From Robertmurraya sp. FSL R5-0851 (GTDB lineage: Bacteria; Bacillota; Bacilli; Bacillales; Cytobacillaceae), in NCBI RefSeq assembly GCF_038002965.1, contig NZ_JBBOOE010000001.1:3143001-3207000 (forward strand): 64,000 nucleotides of DNA, in the 5' to 3' direction. Positions 8,807-19,438 of the stretch are shown here, piece after piece. Every line of letters starts with the position of its first letter. Within the stretch, counting starts at the first letter, position 1. Under the pieces are notes generated by a model. The model was not told where the DNA came from. It saw only the letters and a program-made list of their open reading frames with translations, and ran no database searches. The position numbers and the translations under genes are program-made.

Positions 8807-10381
8807 TTATTCAGAGTAAAGTGTATTCCTATCGCAATAAATCGTACCTTTTATTAAAGATTGAACATGCTTTTTCTGATTCTTGATCTGTAATGTCGTT
8901 TCTGGGTATGCGGCAACTTGTATACTGACTTGACCTTCTCCCTTTGTCTCAAGAAGCTTCATGACGTTCTTTCTTCTTGCCTCTAAAAAGGAGACTTCAA
9001 TCATTTCGTCCTCATATATGGACTTTAAACGTTGAAATTGCTTGAATTGGGTTTCATTAAGATGTGATTGTAAGTCTTCAAAAGAATCGAGTTGCTTTTT
9101 AAGACCTTCCACATAGAACACTTTTTCTTTATACCTCAACAACAACTCTGAAAGCTCATGTTCTAATTCAAAACGATTAAATCCTTCGACCTGAATAAAC
9201 GTCTTCCTTTCAAGCCTATTGCCAAATACAGCAGCACTTACCTTCCCCTTCGCCTCAATAGTACCTCCGATAATTTTACCTTTTTCTTCGTTAGCAATTA
9301 TGTTTCTCCCCTTAATTTTTGCGCCTAACGAATAATAACCAATATGAATATCCTCACCAGCTTTTAAAATACATTCATTGGCATGTTTTAAGAATATATT
9401 TTTTGCTGCTTTAATAATGGTTATGTTATTCCCGAATACTCCACCTTTAATAAAAATATCACCGCTTATGGATTCGACTTCTTTCACTCCACTTATTCCA
9501 AGCTCTCCTAAAATTGAAATATCCTGAGTAGCTTTGACACTAAAGCCTGCTGAAACAATCCCGTTAATAGTAACACTTCCATCAAATTGAATGTTCCCAG
9601 TCCCCGTTCCTACATCTCCATTAATAATGAGATGATTCCCGACAGAAATTTTACCATCTTTGAATTGGACTACTCCATCTACAAGCGCTTTCAGAGTGGT
9701 TACATTATCGTTTTCTATCTTCTCAACTGTCTTATGGTCATAAAACAAGGGTTGATCCTTTCCTTTTTTCGGAAGCAAAACCTCTCCAAGTACATTTCTT
9801 CCTGGAACACCTTCTGTACTTGACTTCTTTTCACCAAGCCATTCCCCAGCTTTCACCTCATCAATAAAATTCAAATCAAAATAATCCGCTTTTCCGTCTT
9901 CACGAATCGTCGGTTTTCGATTTGATAATTGAAAATACAGTACAACTGCATCTGCTCCAGTAAGGGCCGGTTCTCCTTTTGCTATGACAAATTCCTTATT
10001 AACAAGTGGTTGCTTTACTTCCGTTTGCAAAATTCCACTTTTAATTCCATGAACTTCTAGTGCTTCCGATATATCAGCCATGAGTTTTTCACGTTCGCCA
10101 AGTAGTACCGCTTCTGTTACGCGAAGGCGCATTTTAGCAACCATCTTATCTTCACTAATCGAAATAGAAATAAGAGGCTTCCATTCACCGATATGTATCT
10201 TCTCAATTTTTGCCTGTTCTAAACTCGCTTTCAATTCTACAAATTTTGTGATCGCAATTCTTGGATGTTCTCGAACAAGCTGATCCAATTGATTAAGTGG
10301 ATATCCTTTTTGTAAAACAGTAATAAAGATCGATCCGTTCTCCTCTTCCAGTCGAATATACTCATTGTTTATAAGGTCCAT
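8807..10381 (-). CDS. FapA-like (DUF342) beta-helix protein
   Basis: 524 residues. An N-terminal region with AEGW/GWLGEKKSS-type loops is followed by a long stretch of glycine-rich short repeats (about 190-390, GDVGTGTGNIQF, GGVFGNNITI, GGTIEAKGK), as in the right-handed beta helix of FapA (DUF342) proteins, then a helical, probably coiled-coil region (about 405-470). The cellular role is unclear in Bacillus; FapA family members are linked to flagella or polymer localisation elsewhere. The start ATG at 10381 follows AGGGTGG; the upstream ATG at 10402 has no site. Confidence 0.75.
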   Translation of the reverse strand: MDLINNEYIRLEEENGSIFITVLQKGYPLNQLDQLVREHPRIAITKFVELKASLEQAKIEKIHIGEWKPLISISISEDKMVAKMRLRVTEAVLLGEREKLMADISEALEVHGIKSGILQTEVKQPLVNKEFVIAKGEPALTGADAVVLYFQLSNRKPTIREDGKADYFDLNFIDEVKAGEWLGEKKSSTEGVPGRNVLGEVLLPKKGKDQPLFYDHKTVEKIENDNVTTLKALVDGVVQFKDGKISVGNHLIINGDVGTGTGNIQFDGSVTINGIVSAGFSVKATQDISILGELGISGVKEVESISGDIFIKGGVFGNNITIIKAAKNIFLKHANECILKAGEDIHIGYYSLGAKIKGRNIIANEEKGKIIGGTIEAKGKVSAAVFGNRLERKTFIQVEGFNRFELEHELSELLLRYKEKVFYVEGLKKQLDSFEDLQSHLNETQFKQFQRLKSIYEDEMIEVSFLEARRKNVMKLLETKGEGQVSIQVAAYPETTLQIKNQKKHVQSLIKGTIYCDRNTLYSE

Positions 10382-10610
10382 GATTGCTGCCACCCTAATC
10401 ATAATAGTATTTTAAGTATATATGAAAGATGGTAACTTGAATATACGTGATCAGTCTTCTTCATATAAAAACAAAACTTTGTCCTAACAAGTGATAACTA
10501 TTGAAGCCATACCATATTATTAAGTAACTATATTACTGTTTCCGAATACAACCAAGTAACACGACGAGGATAAAGATGATCACCATTATTAATTTTCGAC
10601 AGTACAACAA

Positions 10611-10638
10611 AACCCAATGCCACACTTGTCATTGGGTT
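10611..10638 (-). terminator. terminator after spo0A
   Basis: Stem AACCCAATG / CATTGGGTT (10611-10619, 10630-10638) followed on the minus strand by TTTTGTTGT. It lies 58 bases beyond the spo0A stop. The remaining sequence up to 10380 is AT-rich and shows only a weak possible promoter (TTGTTA-17-TATATG, minus strand) for the DUF342 gene. Confidence 0.75.
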
Positions 10639-10696
10639 CCCACTATTCTTATAATTAATAGTACTGAATGATGGCTTTACTTTCCTTCTAACTCTT

Positions 10697-11500
10697 TCAA
10701 GAAGCCTTATGTTCTAAACGAAGCTTATCCGCAACCATCGCGATAAACTCAGAATTTGTAGGTTTTGCTTTTGACATGCTCACTGTATATCCGAAAAGAC
10801 TCGAAATGCTGTCGATATTTCCTCTGCTCCAAGCAACCTCAATGGCATGACGGATTGCACGTTCTACTCGGCTAGCCGTTGTATTATATTTCTTAGCAAT
10901 ATCCGGATACAGTACTTTCGTAATAGAGCCAAGCAGTTCAATATCGTTGTAAACCATAGAAATAGCTTCACGTAAATATAAATAGCCCTTTATATGAGCC
11001 GGTACACCAATTTCATGGATGATACTAGTAATGCTTGCATCAAGATTTTTCGGTTTTGCTTCCATTTGTTGACGATACATTGGACTTGTTGTTAAAGGAG
11101 AGGTTGATCTCATGACAGCGCTTGTTTTTCCACTCACTTGACGAATATGGTTTCCTAAATTTTCTAAATCAAATGGTTTTAAGATAAAGTAAGAAGCTCC
11201 AAGTTCTACCGCTTTCTTAGTAACATCCTCTTGGCCGAATGCTGTAAGCATAATAACGTTCGGCATCGGAGACTTTCGAGAATCGCGTAACTTTTCAAGA
11301 ACTGCTAGCCCATCTAAGTGTGGCATAATAATATCTAAAACAAGAACATCCGGAGTCACTTTTTCTAATAAATCGAGGCATTCTTGACCATTATGAGCTG
11401 AACCAACGACTTCCATATCTTCTTGGGACACTAAATAGTCCTTAAGTAAGCCAACTAGCTCTCTATTATCATCAACTACACATACTTTTATCTTTTTCAC
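10697..11500 (-). CDS. spo0A: sporulation master response regulator Spo0A
   Basis: 267 residues, the same length as in B. subtilis. The receiver domain has the acidic pair VVDDNREL and phosphoacceptor Asp56 in [13 protein letters not shown]. The C-terminal effector domain, with the recognition region [20 protein letters not shown] and SIS box [17 protein letters not shown], is almost invariant. It activates and represses entry into sporulation by binding 0A boxes. The start GTG (11500) lies 9 bases after AGGAGG; an ATG 30 bases upstream would run through that site. It has a sigma-H-like promoter and 0A boxes upstream. Confidence 0.98.
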   Translation of the reverse strand: MKKIKVCVVDDNRELVGLLKDYLVSQEDMEVVGSAHNGQECLDLLEKVTPDVLVLDIIMPHLDGLAVLEKLRDSRKSPMPNVIMLTAFGQEDVTKKAVELGASYFILKPFDLENLGNHIRQVSGKTSAVMRSTSPLTTSPMYRQQMEAKPKNLDASITSIIHEIGVPAHIKGYLYLREAISMVYNDIELLGSITKVLYPDIAKKYNTTASRVERAIRHAIEVAWSRGNIDSISSLFGYTVSMSKAKPTNSEFIAMVADKLRLEHKAS

Positions 11501-11563
11501 TACATGTTTCCTCCTCGAAAGTTTTCTCACCTGAACAATTATCTATATATATAATCTACTAAC

Positions 11564-11590
11564 CAATTCGACAATGCAACAGTAAATCCT
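11564..11590 (-). promoter_or_regulatory. sigma-H-type promoter (Ps) of spo0A with overlapping 0A box
   Basis: On the minus strand, AGGATTT (11584-11590) and GAATTG (11564-11569) with a 14-base spacer fit the sigma-H consensus. A perfect 0A box TGTCGAA (11567-11573, minus strand) overlaps the -10. Confidence 0.65.
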
Positions 11591-11675
11591 TTTCTTTTTT
11601 GAAAAAATCTAAAAAAATGGTATAAATCTCTATTTTTCTTCGGTTTTCGCCCGTATTCGACTTATTCTGTACTTT

Positions 11676-11682
11676 TGTCGAA
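11676..11682 (+). promoter_or_regulatory. Spo0A box upstream of spo0A
   Basis: Perfect TGTCGAA within TTTTGTCGAAAA, 94 bases upstream of the sigma-H-like -35. Together with the box at 11567-11573 it implies autoregulation, as known in B. subtilis. Confidence 0.65.
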
Positions 11683-11701
11683 AAATCTTTATTTTTCGAA
11701 T

Positions 11702-11728
11702 AAAAAAAAGGGAGGCGTAAAAGCCTCC
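11702..11728 (-). terminator. terminator after spoIVB
   Basis: Hairpin GGAGGC-TTTTAC-GCCTCC followed by eight T on the minus strand, directly after the spoIVB stop. Confidence 0.85.
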
Positions 11729-11731
11729 ACC

Positions 11732-13021
11732 TTAACTCGCCTTTTCTCTTGGTTTTTCGTATATATCGATTCCCGCTTCATTTAGCATCCATTCGATGTG
11801 AACACCATAGCCTGAAGTAGGGTCATTGACGAACACATGCGTTACGGCTCCAACCACTTTATCATCCTGGATGATCGGACTTCCACTCATCCCTTGCACA
11901 ATCCCACCCGTTTTTTCAAGTAATTCTGGGTCAGTTACCTTAATAACCATTCCTTTTGTAGCTGGAAACTTTTGTGGAATCGTGCTTACAATTTCAATAT
12001 CAAATAGTTTTACTTGATCATTATCTACAACCGTTAGTATCTTAGCCGGACCCTCTTTTACCTGATGGGAAAGAGCAATTGGAAGGGCCTTATCCATTAT
12101 TCCATTCGTAATTTCTTTTGAAAGCTTTCCAAATATTCCAAAAGGGCTATTTCTTTGAATGTCACCAATTACCTCTTTATCGGAAGAGAAACGGGCGAGT
12201 TTTTCACCTGGATCTCCATTGCTTCCTTTTTCAATAGACGTGACTGTTGAACGAACAATTTGACCATCCTCAACTACAATAGGCTTTTTCGTGTCCATGT
12301 CTGAAATAACATGTCCTAAAGCACCATACTTTTTCGATTCTGGATGATAAAACGTCATTGTTCCAATACCAGCCGCCGAGTCACGAATATATAGGCCGAG
12401 CTTAAAATTCTCTTCTCCAGCTTCTTTTAATGGCATAAGTTTTGTATCAATTTTGCCATCTTCTCTGCTCACTTCAATATTCAGTGGCTCACCCTTTTGA
12501 CCTGCAGTTTGAACAAATGGTGCTACATCTGACATTTTTTCAATTTTTTGACCGTTAATCTTTGTAATAATGTCGCCTACTTTAATTCCTGCAATTTCAC
12601 CTGGAGATTTTTTTCCTTCTGCTGTATTTACTTGATGGTGACCAACGACAAGGACTCCTACCGTATTAAGCTTCACACCGATAGATTGTCCACCTGGAAT
12701 GACTTTAAAATCCTTTAATACGTCTACATCGACCTTTTTAATAGGGAAACCTGCTAGTTCAAGTAGCATTTCATCTTTCCCATATTTCTTTGCTTGTAAA
12801 GACACGGTTTGATCATCTTGTTGAATAGAAAGAGTTGAATTTGCTGTGACGGCAGCAGATACAGGAGTAGATTTCTGTAAAATAAGGTTTTCACCCTCAA
12901 ATAGGGTAACACTTTTGGGGATACTAAGGTAATCTTGAAATGGTTTTGAAAATCCTATGGCAACTAATGAAACAAGGAGAATTCCACCAATTATTTTTCT
13001 AAGAAGTTCATGCCTCAACAT
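11732..13021 (-). CDS. spoIVB: SpoIVB signalling serine peptidase
   Basis: 429 residues (about 426 in B. subtilis). One N-terminal membrane segment (about 9-25), a PDZ domain (about 115-200, [17 protein letters not shown]) and a C-terminal S55 peptidase domain with the serine motif GMSGSPI near 380 and a candidate catalytic His in LGHVIS. It is made in the forespore and cleaves SpoIVFA to trigger pro-sigma-K processing. It lies between recN and spo0A as in other bacilli. Confidence 0.96.
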   Translation of the reverse strand: MLRHELLRKIIGGILLVSLVAIGFSKPFQDYLSIPKSVTLFEGENLILQKSTPVSAAVTANSTLSIQQDDQTVSLQAKKYGKDEMLLELAGFPIKKVDVDVLKDFKVIPGGQSIGVKLNTVGVLVVGHHQVNTAEGKKSPGEIAGIKVGDIITKINGQKIEKMSDVAPFVQTAGQKGEPLNIEVSREDGKIDTKLMPLKEAGEENFKLGLYIRDSAAGIGTMTFYHPESKKYGALGHVISDMDTKKPIVVEDGQIVRSTVTSIEKGSNGDPGEKLARFSSDKEVIGDIQRNSPFGIFGKLSKEITNGIMDKALPIALSHQVKEGPAKILTVVDNDQVKLFDIEIVSTIPQKFPATKGMVIKVTDPELLEKTGGIVQGMSGSPIIQDDKVVGAVTHVFVNDPTSGYGVHIEWMLNEAGIDIYEKPREKAS

Positions 13022-13080
13022 CTTTCACTCTCCTCGCTTCTAGTCCACACACACTTTTTTCTGCTTTATGGCTACATCTT

Positions 13081-13111
13081 TAATTTTGCCTGCTTAAGTC
13101 GCATTTATAAC
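13081..13111 (-). promoter_or_regulatory. possible sigma-F/sigma-G promoter of spoIVB
   Basis: Minus strand GTTATA, 15 bases, then GGCAAAATTA, which fits the sigma-F -10 pattern GGNRANANTW. It is 60 bases before spoIVB, a gene known in B. subtilis to be read by forespore sigma factors. Confidence 0.5.
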
Positions 13112-13120
13112 CTTTTCCGT

Positions 13121-13152
13121 TATAAAAAAGCTACCCAATATGGATAGCTTTT
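13121..13152 (-). terminator. terminator after recN
   Basis: Stem AAAAGCTATCC / GGGTAGCTTTT (one G-U pair) with a T tail on the minus strand, touching the recN stop codon. Confidence 0.75.
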
Positions 13153-14840
13153 CAAGTTACCTTCATTTCCTTTGCTAAATGGAGTAATTCTTTCGCATGC
13201 TCTCGGGTTAAATCGGTAATTTCTACTCCAGATATCATTCGACCAATTTCTTTTACTTTATCGGGCTCTGATAATGATTGTACTGAAGTTTTCGTTCTAC
13301 CCTTTTGGGTAACCTTTGAAATATAGAGATGAGTATCAGCCATAGCTGCCACTTGAGGCAAATGGGAAATACAAAGGACCTGCGATGAAACGGCTACTTT
13401 GTAAATCTTTTCTGCAATGGCTTGTGCTACACGTCCTGACACTCCAGTATCCACTTCATCAAAAATAATGGAAGTAACGCCTTGATGTTTAGAGAAGATA
13501 CTTTTTAATGCTAGCATCATTCTCGACAGCTCCCCACCAGATGCTACCTTAGATAGAGGCTTTAATGGTTCTCCTGGATTTGTAGAGATAAAAAATTCGA
13601 TTTGATCACAACCTGTAGGAGTAAACACATCATAATCTGAGTGAAAACGCACTTCAAATACTGTTTTGTCCATATAAAGCTCTTTTAATTCACGGTGAAT
13701 CGATTTTGTTAGTTTCTCTGCAAACTGTAACCTTGTGGAGGTCAGTTCTTTCGCTTCGAGAACTAAATCCTTTTTTATGGCAGCAAGCTCTTTGTTTAGT
13801 GCATTGATATGTGTTTCTTTATTTTGAAGTGTTTCGATTTCTTCTTCTATTTTAGCCGCATATTCTATGATCTCTTCAATTGTTTTTCCATATTTTCTCT
13901 TTAGCTGATTTATTTCGTTTAGTCTGCTTTCAATATCGTGCAAACGTTCTGGGTTGAACTCAAGACTATCCATCTTGCTTCTCAGTTCTCTAGCCACGTC
14001 CTCTAAGGCATAGTAACTAGTAGACACTGTCTCAGCTAACTCTTGATATTGTTGATCAACACTAGAAACATCTTCTAAATGACTCATTAAAAGACCAATC
14101 CAGTCCAACCCCTTTTGTTCCCCTTGAAGCACAGAATAGCTGTTAGAAAGACCTTCGTAAACCTTCTCAAAATTAGACAATCGTTTCTTTTCTTCAATTA
14201 GTTGTTCATCTTCATTAATCACTAACTGTGCTTTTTGAATTTCATCAAACTGAAATTGAATCAAATCTAGACGATGCGCCATTTTCTGTTCATTTTCACT
14301 CAAACTTTTTAGCCTCTTGGAAGTTTGCTCATAGCTTTGATATAAATTTGCATACTCCTTTAGTTGGCTCGATATAGATTTTGCACCAAATTGGTCTAAA
14401 AGCTTTTGGTGCTTAGATTCCTCCATTAATTCTTGATGCTCATGCTGTCCATGAATATCAATTAACGTTCCCCCTATTTCACGCAAGGTAGATATGGTCA
14501 CTAGTTTGCCGTTTATTCGACAGACACTTTTACCCGTTTGTGAAATATCTCTTCTCAATATGAGCATTCCCTCTTCAATCTCTATTCCAAATTCTTCGGC
14601 TTTTTGATAGCTCGGATGTGTCAAACTCTCTAGTTGAAAAAGCCCTTCAATTTCAGCTTTTTCTTCGCCATGTCGAACAAATTCTGACGAACCTCTTCCA
14701 CCAACGAGTAGATGAACAGCATCAATGATAATTGATTTCCCCGCTCCTGTTTCACCTGTCAAAACGGTTAATCCTTTTGTAAAGGATACAGTTAAGTTTT
14801 CAATAATTGCAAAATTTTTAATCGACAACTCGGTTAACAA
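13152..14840 (-). CDS. recN: DNA repair protein RecN
   Basis: 562 residues. SMC-like ATPase: Walker A GETGAGKSIIIDA at the N-terminus, a long central coiled coil (about 155-360), ABC signature ASGGELSRMMLALK and Walker B IIFDEVDTGVSG. It acts early in double-strand break repair and also in competence recombination. TTG start (14840) with AGAGGTG 7 bases upstream. It lies 16 bases after argR, as in many Firmicutes. Confidence 0.96.
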   Translation of the reverse strand: MLTELSIKNFAIIENLTVSFTKGLTVLTGETGAGKSIIIDAVHLLVGGRGSSEFVRHGEEKAEIEGLFQLESLTHPSYQKAEEFGIEIEEGMLILRRDISQTGKSVCRINGKLVTISTLREIGGTLIDIHGQHEHQELMEESKHQKLLDQFGAKSISSQLKEYANLYQSYEQTSKRLKSLSENEQKMAHRLDLIQFQFDEIQKAQLVINEDEQLIEEKKRLSNFEKVYEGLSNSYSVLQGEQKGLDWIGLLMSHLEDVSSVDQQYQELAETVSTSYYALEDVARELRSKMDSLEFNPERLHDIESRLNEINQLKRKYGKTIEEIIEYAAKIEEEIETLQNKETHINALNKELAAIKKDLVLEAKELTSTRLQFAEKLTKSIHRELKELYMDKTVFEVRFHSDYDVFTPTGCDQIEFFISTNPGEPLKPLSKVASGGELSRMMLALKSIFSKHQGVTSIIFDEVDTGVSGRVAQAIAEKIYKVAVSSQVLCISHLPQVAAMADTHLYISKVTQKGRTKTSVQSLSEPDKVKEIGRMISGVEITDLTREHAKELLHLAKEMKVT

Positions 14841-14856
14841 CTGGTTTCACCTCTAT

Positions 14857-15306
14857 TTAGAGCATTTCAAGGAATCGATTAGTAATGGTAATCGTTTCTT
14901 CTTCTTTCCTACAAATAATGAGGATCGTATCATCTCCACAAATGGTTCCTAATATTTCTTCCCAATCTAAATTATCTATCAGGGCACCAATGGCCATAGC
15001 ATTACCCGGTAGTGTCTTCATCACAAGTAAGTGACCTGCACTATCAATACGAACGAAGGCATCCATTAAATTTCTCTTTAATTTTTGAAGTGGATTAAAA
15101 CGTTGATCGGCTGGAAGACTATATTTGTATCTACCATCCATAAGTGGCACTTTTACTAAGTGAAGTTCTTTAATATCTCTAGAAATGGTTGCTTGTGTTA
15201 CATTAAATCCGGCAAACTTTAGTTCATCAACTAATTCATCTTGTGTTTCAATATCATTGCTCGTAATAATTTCTCTAATTTTAATATGCCGTTGACCTTT
15301 ATTCAT
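14857..15306 (-). CDS. argR: arginine repressor
   Basis: 149 residues, equal to B. subtilis AhrC. The N-terminal winged helix holds [13 protein letters not shown]; the C-terminal oligomerisation and arginine-binding domain holds [14 protein letters not shown]. It represses arginine synthesis and activates catabolism with arginine as corepressor. The start ATG at 15306 follows AGGGGTG; an ATG 24 bases upstream overlaps that region. Confidence 0.95.
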   Translation of the reverse strand: MNKGQRHIKIREIITSNDIETQDELVDELKFAGFNVTQATISRDIKELHLVKVPLMDGRYKYSLPADQRFNPLQKLKRNLMDAFVRIDSAGHLLVMKTLPGNAMAIGALIDNLDWEEILGTICGDDTILIICRKEEETITITNRFLEML

Positions 15307-15370
15307 GTTTTCACCCCTGATTGCTTTCAAAAACTCTGTAGTATTTTGTTTTATTTTTTCAATTTTTGTA

Positions 15371-15396
15371 GATGTATATATGTATAAATATACATC
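15371..15396. promoter_or_regulatory. possible ARG box upstream of argR
   Basis: GATGTATA ... TATACATC with an internal ATGTATAAATATACAT, an AT-rich palindrome of the ARG-box type, 65 bases before the argR start. Autorepression is plausible. The match is by eye only. Confidence 0.4.
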
Positions 15397-15425
15397 CTTT
15401 TGCTTATTACGTCAAAGTATACCTA

Positions 15426-15461
15426 CAAAAAAAGAAGAACAAGCAGGACGCTTATTCTTCT
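15426..15461 (-). terminator. terminator after tlyA
   Basis: A 12-bp stem AGAAGAATAAGC / GCTTGTTCTTCT (one mismatch) and T7 on the minus strand. It overlaps the tlyA stop. Confidence 0.75.
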
Positions 15462-16294
15462 ACATTCGACTTTGATTTTAAAACTTCATGGGCTTCTAAA
15501 ACGATTTGGTTTGGCTTTTTGGAAAGATGGTTTATCCCTTGCTCCTTTTCGCCATTCCACCCTAGATGCAGCAAAAACTCAATATTGCCATCGCCACCAG
15601 TGATTGGAGAAAAGGATAGATTTTTGACATCATAACCAAGAGCTAAAGAAAGGTCAATGATTTTATTTAAAACCGCTTCATGAACCTTTGGATCTCTTAC
15701 GATTCCTTTTTTCCCTACTTCTTCTCTCCCGGCCTCAAATTGCGGTTTCACCAATGCAATAATATCACTATTGGGCACTAGAAGAGTTTTTAACACAGGG
15801 AGAATAAGCTTTAATGATATAAAAGAAACATCTATTGAAGCAAAATTTGGCATCTCACCAGTTAGGTCAGCAGGGGTCACATAACGAAAATTTGTCCGTT
15901 CCATGACAATAACTCGCTCATCCTGCCTTAACTTCCAAGCTAACTGATTATATCCGACATCTAAGGCATACGATTGTTTTGCTCCATTTTGTAAGGCACA
16001 GTCTGTAAACCCTCCGGTCGAAGCACCAATATCTAGCAAAACCTTCCCTTCAACATGCACGTCAAATTCCTTCAAGGCTTTTTCTAGCTTTAAGCCACCC
16101 CTGCTTACATATGGCATGACATTCCCTTTTATCGTTAAAGGCAGATCGCTGCTTATTTTCTCACCAGGTTTATCCAATCGGTTTTCATTGCTATATACGA
16201 GCCCTGCCATAATCGCTCGTTTTGCTTTTTCTCTTGTTTCTATTAACCCGCGTTCAACTAGCAGGACGTCAATTCGTTCTTTTTTACTTTTCAT
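15452..16294 (-). CDS. tlyA: TlyA family rRNA 2'-O-methyltransferase (hemolysin-like)
   Basis: 280 residues. An N-terminal S4 RNA-binding domain (about 7-65) and an FtsJ-type methyltransferase with SAM motif [15 protein letters not shown] near residue 88. The catalytic-type lysines and acids are visible in [17 protein letters not shown]. subtilis name yqxC. TlyA proteins methylate rRNA; the hemolysin label is historical. Its start overlaps the dxs stop (ATGA), so translation is coupled. Confidence 0.88.
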   Translation of the reverse strand: MKSKKERIDVLLVERGLIETREKAKRAIMAGLVYSNENRLDKPGEKISSDLPLTIKGNVMPYVSRGGLKLEKALKEFDVHVEGKVLLDIGASTGGFTDCALQNGAKQSYALDVGYNQLAWKLRQDERVIVMERTNFRYVTPADLTGEMPNFASIDVSFISLKLILPVLKTLLVPNSDIIALVKPQFEAGREEVGKKGIVRDPKVHEAVLNKIIDLSLALGYDVKNLSFSPITGGDGNIEFLLHLGWNGEKEQGINHLSKKPNQIVLEAHEVLKSKSNVEE

Positions 16295-18195
16295 AGTAAT
16301 GAACCCTTTTTCCCTTTAACCTGAGTAAGTTCGATTACTTTTCGAATCGTTGAATCCACGGTTAAATCGATTTCTTTCAATAACTCATCAACACTTCCAT
16401 GCTCAATAAATTGATCTGGAATTCCCATGCGATCAATCACTGCATCAAAATAACGATTTTCAAAGGCAAACTCTAAAATAGAACTTCCAAATCCACCTTG
16501 AAGGACGGCTTCTTCAATCGTTAATACTGGCATTTTTCGTTCAAATAGCTCCGAGAGCATCTGACGGTCTAGCGGTTTAATAAATCGAGCATTAACGACC
16601 TTCACAGAGATCCCCTGCTGTTCGAGATGTTTTGCAGCCTCTAATGCCATTGGAATCGTTGTTCCAAATGTTAATATAGCCACATCTTCGCCTTCTTTTA
16701 TTACTTCCCAAGTGCCAATCGGAATGGTTTTAAGGTCCTTATCCAATGGAACTCCTACTCCATTCCCTCGAGGGAACCTCATGGCAATCGGTCCCTCATC
16801 ATACTTTAAGGCTGTATTGACCATATGTTGCCCTTCGTTTTCATCTTTTGGCATCATCAGCACCATGTTTGGCACATGTCTCATAAAGGCGATATCGAAC
16901 ACACCTTGATGAGTTTCTCCATCAGCACCTACAAGCCCTGCACGATCAATACCTATAAATACATTCAGGTTTTGACGGCAAATATCATGAACCACTTGGT
17001 CATAGGCTCGTTGTAGGAAAGTCGAATAAATGGCTAAAAATGGCTTCATCTTTTGGGTGGCAAGTCCTGCAGCTACGGTCGCTGCATGCTGTTCAGCAAT
17101 ACCTACATCAAACATTCGATCAGGGAATTCACTTGCAAATCCCTCAAGTTTGGAACCAACAGGCATCGCAGGGGTGATTGCAACGATTCTCTCATCTTCT
17201 CGCGCGAGCCTACGAACCGTTTCGCTAACCAGTTTACTCCATGCTGGCGGAGGCGTTTCAACCGGTTTTGGAAATGCTCCTGTTTCAATTTTATACGGTC
17301 CCGTTCCATGCCATGTACCCACAACATCACTTTCTGCAGGATGGTATCCTTTTCCTTTTTTAGTGATCACATGTAAAAGAACGGGTCCTTCTGTCTTTTT
17401 TGCGTATGCTAAATTTTCAAATAGTTCGTCATAATTATGACCGTCTACTGGTCCTAAATACGTAAAACCCATCTCTTCAAAGAACATACCAGACACTAAC
17501 AAATACTTCAGGCTATCTTTTATTCTCTCGGCCGTCGTTGCTAATTTTCCTCCGACAGCAGGAATTTTCTTTAATAAATACTCGAGTTCATCTTTCGCCC
17601 AGTGATATTTCCCAGCCGTTCGTAAACGGCCTAATATACTGTGAAGAGCTCCAACATTCGGTGCAATACTCATCTCATTGTCATTTAAGACAACGATAAG
17701 GTTCTTTTTTTCATGACCGATGTGATTTAAAGCTTCCAGTGCCATTCCACCCGTTAAGGCACCATCACCAATTACAGGAACAACAAAAGATTTCTCCTTT
17801 TTTAAATCTCTAGCAATTGCCATACCCATAGCAGCGGATAAAGAAGTCGAACTATGCCCTGTTTCCCAAACATCATGTTCACTTTCAATCATCTTTGGAA
17901 AACCACATAAACCTTTATATTGTCTTAGCGTGTCAAATTCGCTTGCTCTACCCGTTAAAATTTTATGGACATATGATTGGTGACCGACATCCCATAAAAT
18001 TTTATCTTTTGGGCTTGTAAAACAAGTATGAAGAGCAATCGTCAGCTCTACCACTCCTAAATTCGGTCCAATATGGCCACCTGTAACTGATAATTTTTCT
18101 ATTAAAAATTGTCTGATGTCTTCACTTAATTCTTGTAGTTGTTGTTGAGAAAGCCCTTTTAAGAAGGAAGGGTCTTTAATTGATAACAGATCCAC
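16291..18195 (-). CDS. dxs: 1-deoxy-D-xylulose-5-phosphate synthase
   Basis: 634 residues (633 in B. subtilis). Thiamine-diphosphate motif [18 protein letters not shown] near 150, ending in an N residue in [10 protein letters not shown], and the transketolase pyrimidine region [15 protein letters not shown]. First step of the MEP isoprenoid pathway: pyruvate plus glyceraldehyde-3-phosphate. The start GTG at 18195 ([13 protein letters not shown]) has GGTGG 8 bases upstream; the longer ATG at 18216 is unlikely. It is in one cluster with ispA. Confidence 0.96.
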   Translation of the reverse strand: MDLLSIKDPSFLKGLSQQQLQELSEDIRQFLIEKLSVTGGHIGPNLGVVELTIALHTCFTSPKDKILWDVGHQSYVHKILTGRASEFDTLRQYKGLCGFPKMIESEHDVWETGHSSTSLSAAMGMAIARDLKKEKSFVVPVIGDGALTGGMALEALNHIGHEKKNLIVVLNDNEMSIAPNVGALHSILGRLRTAGKYHWAKDELEYLLKKIPAVGGKLATTAERIKDSLKYLLVSGMFFEEMGFTYLGPVDGHNYDELFENLAYAKKTEGPVLLHVITKKGKGYHPAESDVVGTWHGTGPYKIETGAFPKPVETPPPAWSKLVSETVRRLAREDERIVAITPAMPVGSKLEGFASEFPDRMFDVGIAEQHAATVAAGLATQKMKPFLAIYSTFLQRAYDQVVHDICRQNLNVFIGIDRAGLVGADGETHQGVFDIAFMRHVPNMVLMMPKDENEGQHMVNTALKYDEGPIAMRFPRGNGVGVPLDKDLKTIPIGTWEVIKEGEDVAILTFGTTIPMALEAAKHLEQQGISVKVVNARFIKPLDRQMLSELFERKMPVLTIEEAVLQGGFGSSILEFAFENRYFDAVIDRMGIPDQFIEHGSVDELLKEIDLTVDSTIRKVIELTQVKGKKGSLL

Positions 18196-18308
18196 TAGTA
18201 GGACCACCACTTTCATCTCTTAATTGTTGCTAATCTTTCGTTAGCTGTATACACAAAGAGTAACGTATTACAGACATTTTTCCAAATGTTTTACGTTCAC
18301 ACTCTTAT

Positions 18309-19202
18309 TTAATGATTTCGATTAGCTACTAAATCCGTGATTTCTTTAAGAATTTCCGTTTCAAGTTCCATGCTATTTAAGGCATCCTTAGCGAGCGTAA
18401 TATGCTCTAATAATGATTGCCTTGCTCCCTCCATCGTCAACAATGATGGATATGTGCTTTTATTGTTTTGTTCGTCACTGCCCACTTTCTTCCCGATGAT
18501 TTCTTGATCCCCTTCAAGGTCTAGAATATCATCCCTAATTTGAAAGGCTAAACCTAAATGGTGAGCAAAGGTAGTAAACTTTTCTAATTGTTGATTATTT
18601 GCTCCGGCAATCATCGCTCCAGCAACGACACTATAAGCAAGTAACTTTCCTGTCTTATGGATGTGAATGTATTCAAGTTCATCAAGGCTTAAGTCTTTCC
18701 CTTCCCCATCCATATCAGCTACTTGTCCACCTACCATTCCTTCAGCACCTGATGCTTTGGCTAGTTCTGTAATCAGTTGGATTTTCACTTCAGTTGGAAT
18801 AGCCTCGGAGGATGCACTAGAAATCACTTGAAAGCTATATGTTAAAAGAGCGTCACCTGCAAGAATGGCATATGCTTCTCCGAACACCTTATGATTCGTA
18901 GGCTTTCCTCTTCGTAGGTCGTCGTTATCCATGCTTGGAAGATCGTCATGAATTAACGAATAGGTATGGATCATTTCTATCGCTGCAGCCGCTTCTATAC
19001 CTAATTCCCCTTTCTTCCCAAACGCTTCTAATGTAGCGAATAATAATAACGGACGAATACGTTTGCCGCCTGCTTCTAACGAATAGAGCATCGCTTCCTT
19101 AATCTGTGTAGGTGCAGATAATTGACTAACAGATTCCTTCAGGTATGCTTCTACTAGCTCTTTATACTTTTTAGAAAAGGTGGTAAAACCCACTTTGTTC
19201 AC
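18309..19202 (-). CDS. ispA: farnesyl diphosphate synthase
   Basis: 297 residues. Trans-isoprenyl synthase with the first aspartate-rich motif DDLPSMDNDD near residue 86 and the second DDILD near 225. It adds IPP to DMAPP and GPP to give FPP for quinone, cell wall carrier and other lipids. GTG start (19202) 7 bases after AGGAGG. It follows xseB with a 2-base gap, and dxs 113 bases downstream supplies its precursors. B. subtilis name yqiD. Confidence 0.94.
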   Translation of the reverse strand: MNKVGFTTFSKKYKELVEAYLKESVSQLSAPTQIKEAMLYSLEAGGKRIRPLLLFATLEAFGKKGELGIEAAAAIEMIHTYSLIHDDLPSMDNDDLRRGKPTNHKVFGEAYAILAGDALLTYSFQVISSASSEAIPTEVKIQLITELAKASGAEGMVGGQVADMDGEGKDLSLDELEYIHIHKTGKLLAYSVVAGAMIAGANNQQLEKFTTFAHHLGLAFQIRDDILDLEGDQEIIGKKVGSDEQNNKSTYPSLLTMEGARQSLLEHITLAKDALNSMELETEILKEITDLVANRNH

Positions 19203-19204
19203 TA

Positions 19205-19438
19205 TTATTCCTCCTCTTGAATAGAGAAGGTTTCCTTCTTCCCATTCTCCGTAAGAATTTCTGTTAGCTGCTCCTCAACATTTCGAAGCTTATCGTGACA
19301 AAGCTTTGAAAGCTCCATTCCTTTTTTATAAATAGAAATCGCCTCTTCTAAAGGTACATCCCCTTCTTCTAGTTGTTCAACGATATCTTCAAGTTGCTGC
19401 ATGGCTTCTTCAAAGCTTATTTTCGTGTCTTTACTCAT
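19205..19438 (-). CDS. xseB: exonuclease VII small subunit
   Basis: 77 residues. The short two-helix XseB fold is recognisable by [20 protein letters not shown] and [13 protein letters not shown]. Partner of XseA in single-strand DNA degradation. It overlaps the xseA end by 8 bases and abuts ispA. Confidence 0.95.
   Translation of the reverse strand: MSKDTKISFEEAMQQLEDIVEQLEEGDVPLEEAISIYKKGMELSKLCHDKLRNVEEQLTEILTENGKKETFSIQEEE

Noticed and set aside
18220..18300. Hairpin ACATTT/AAATGT between dxs and ispA as terminator
   Set aside because: Six base pairs and no T run; the two genes probably stay co-transcribed.
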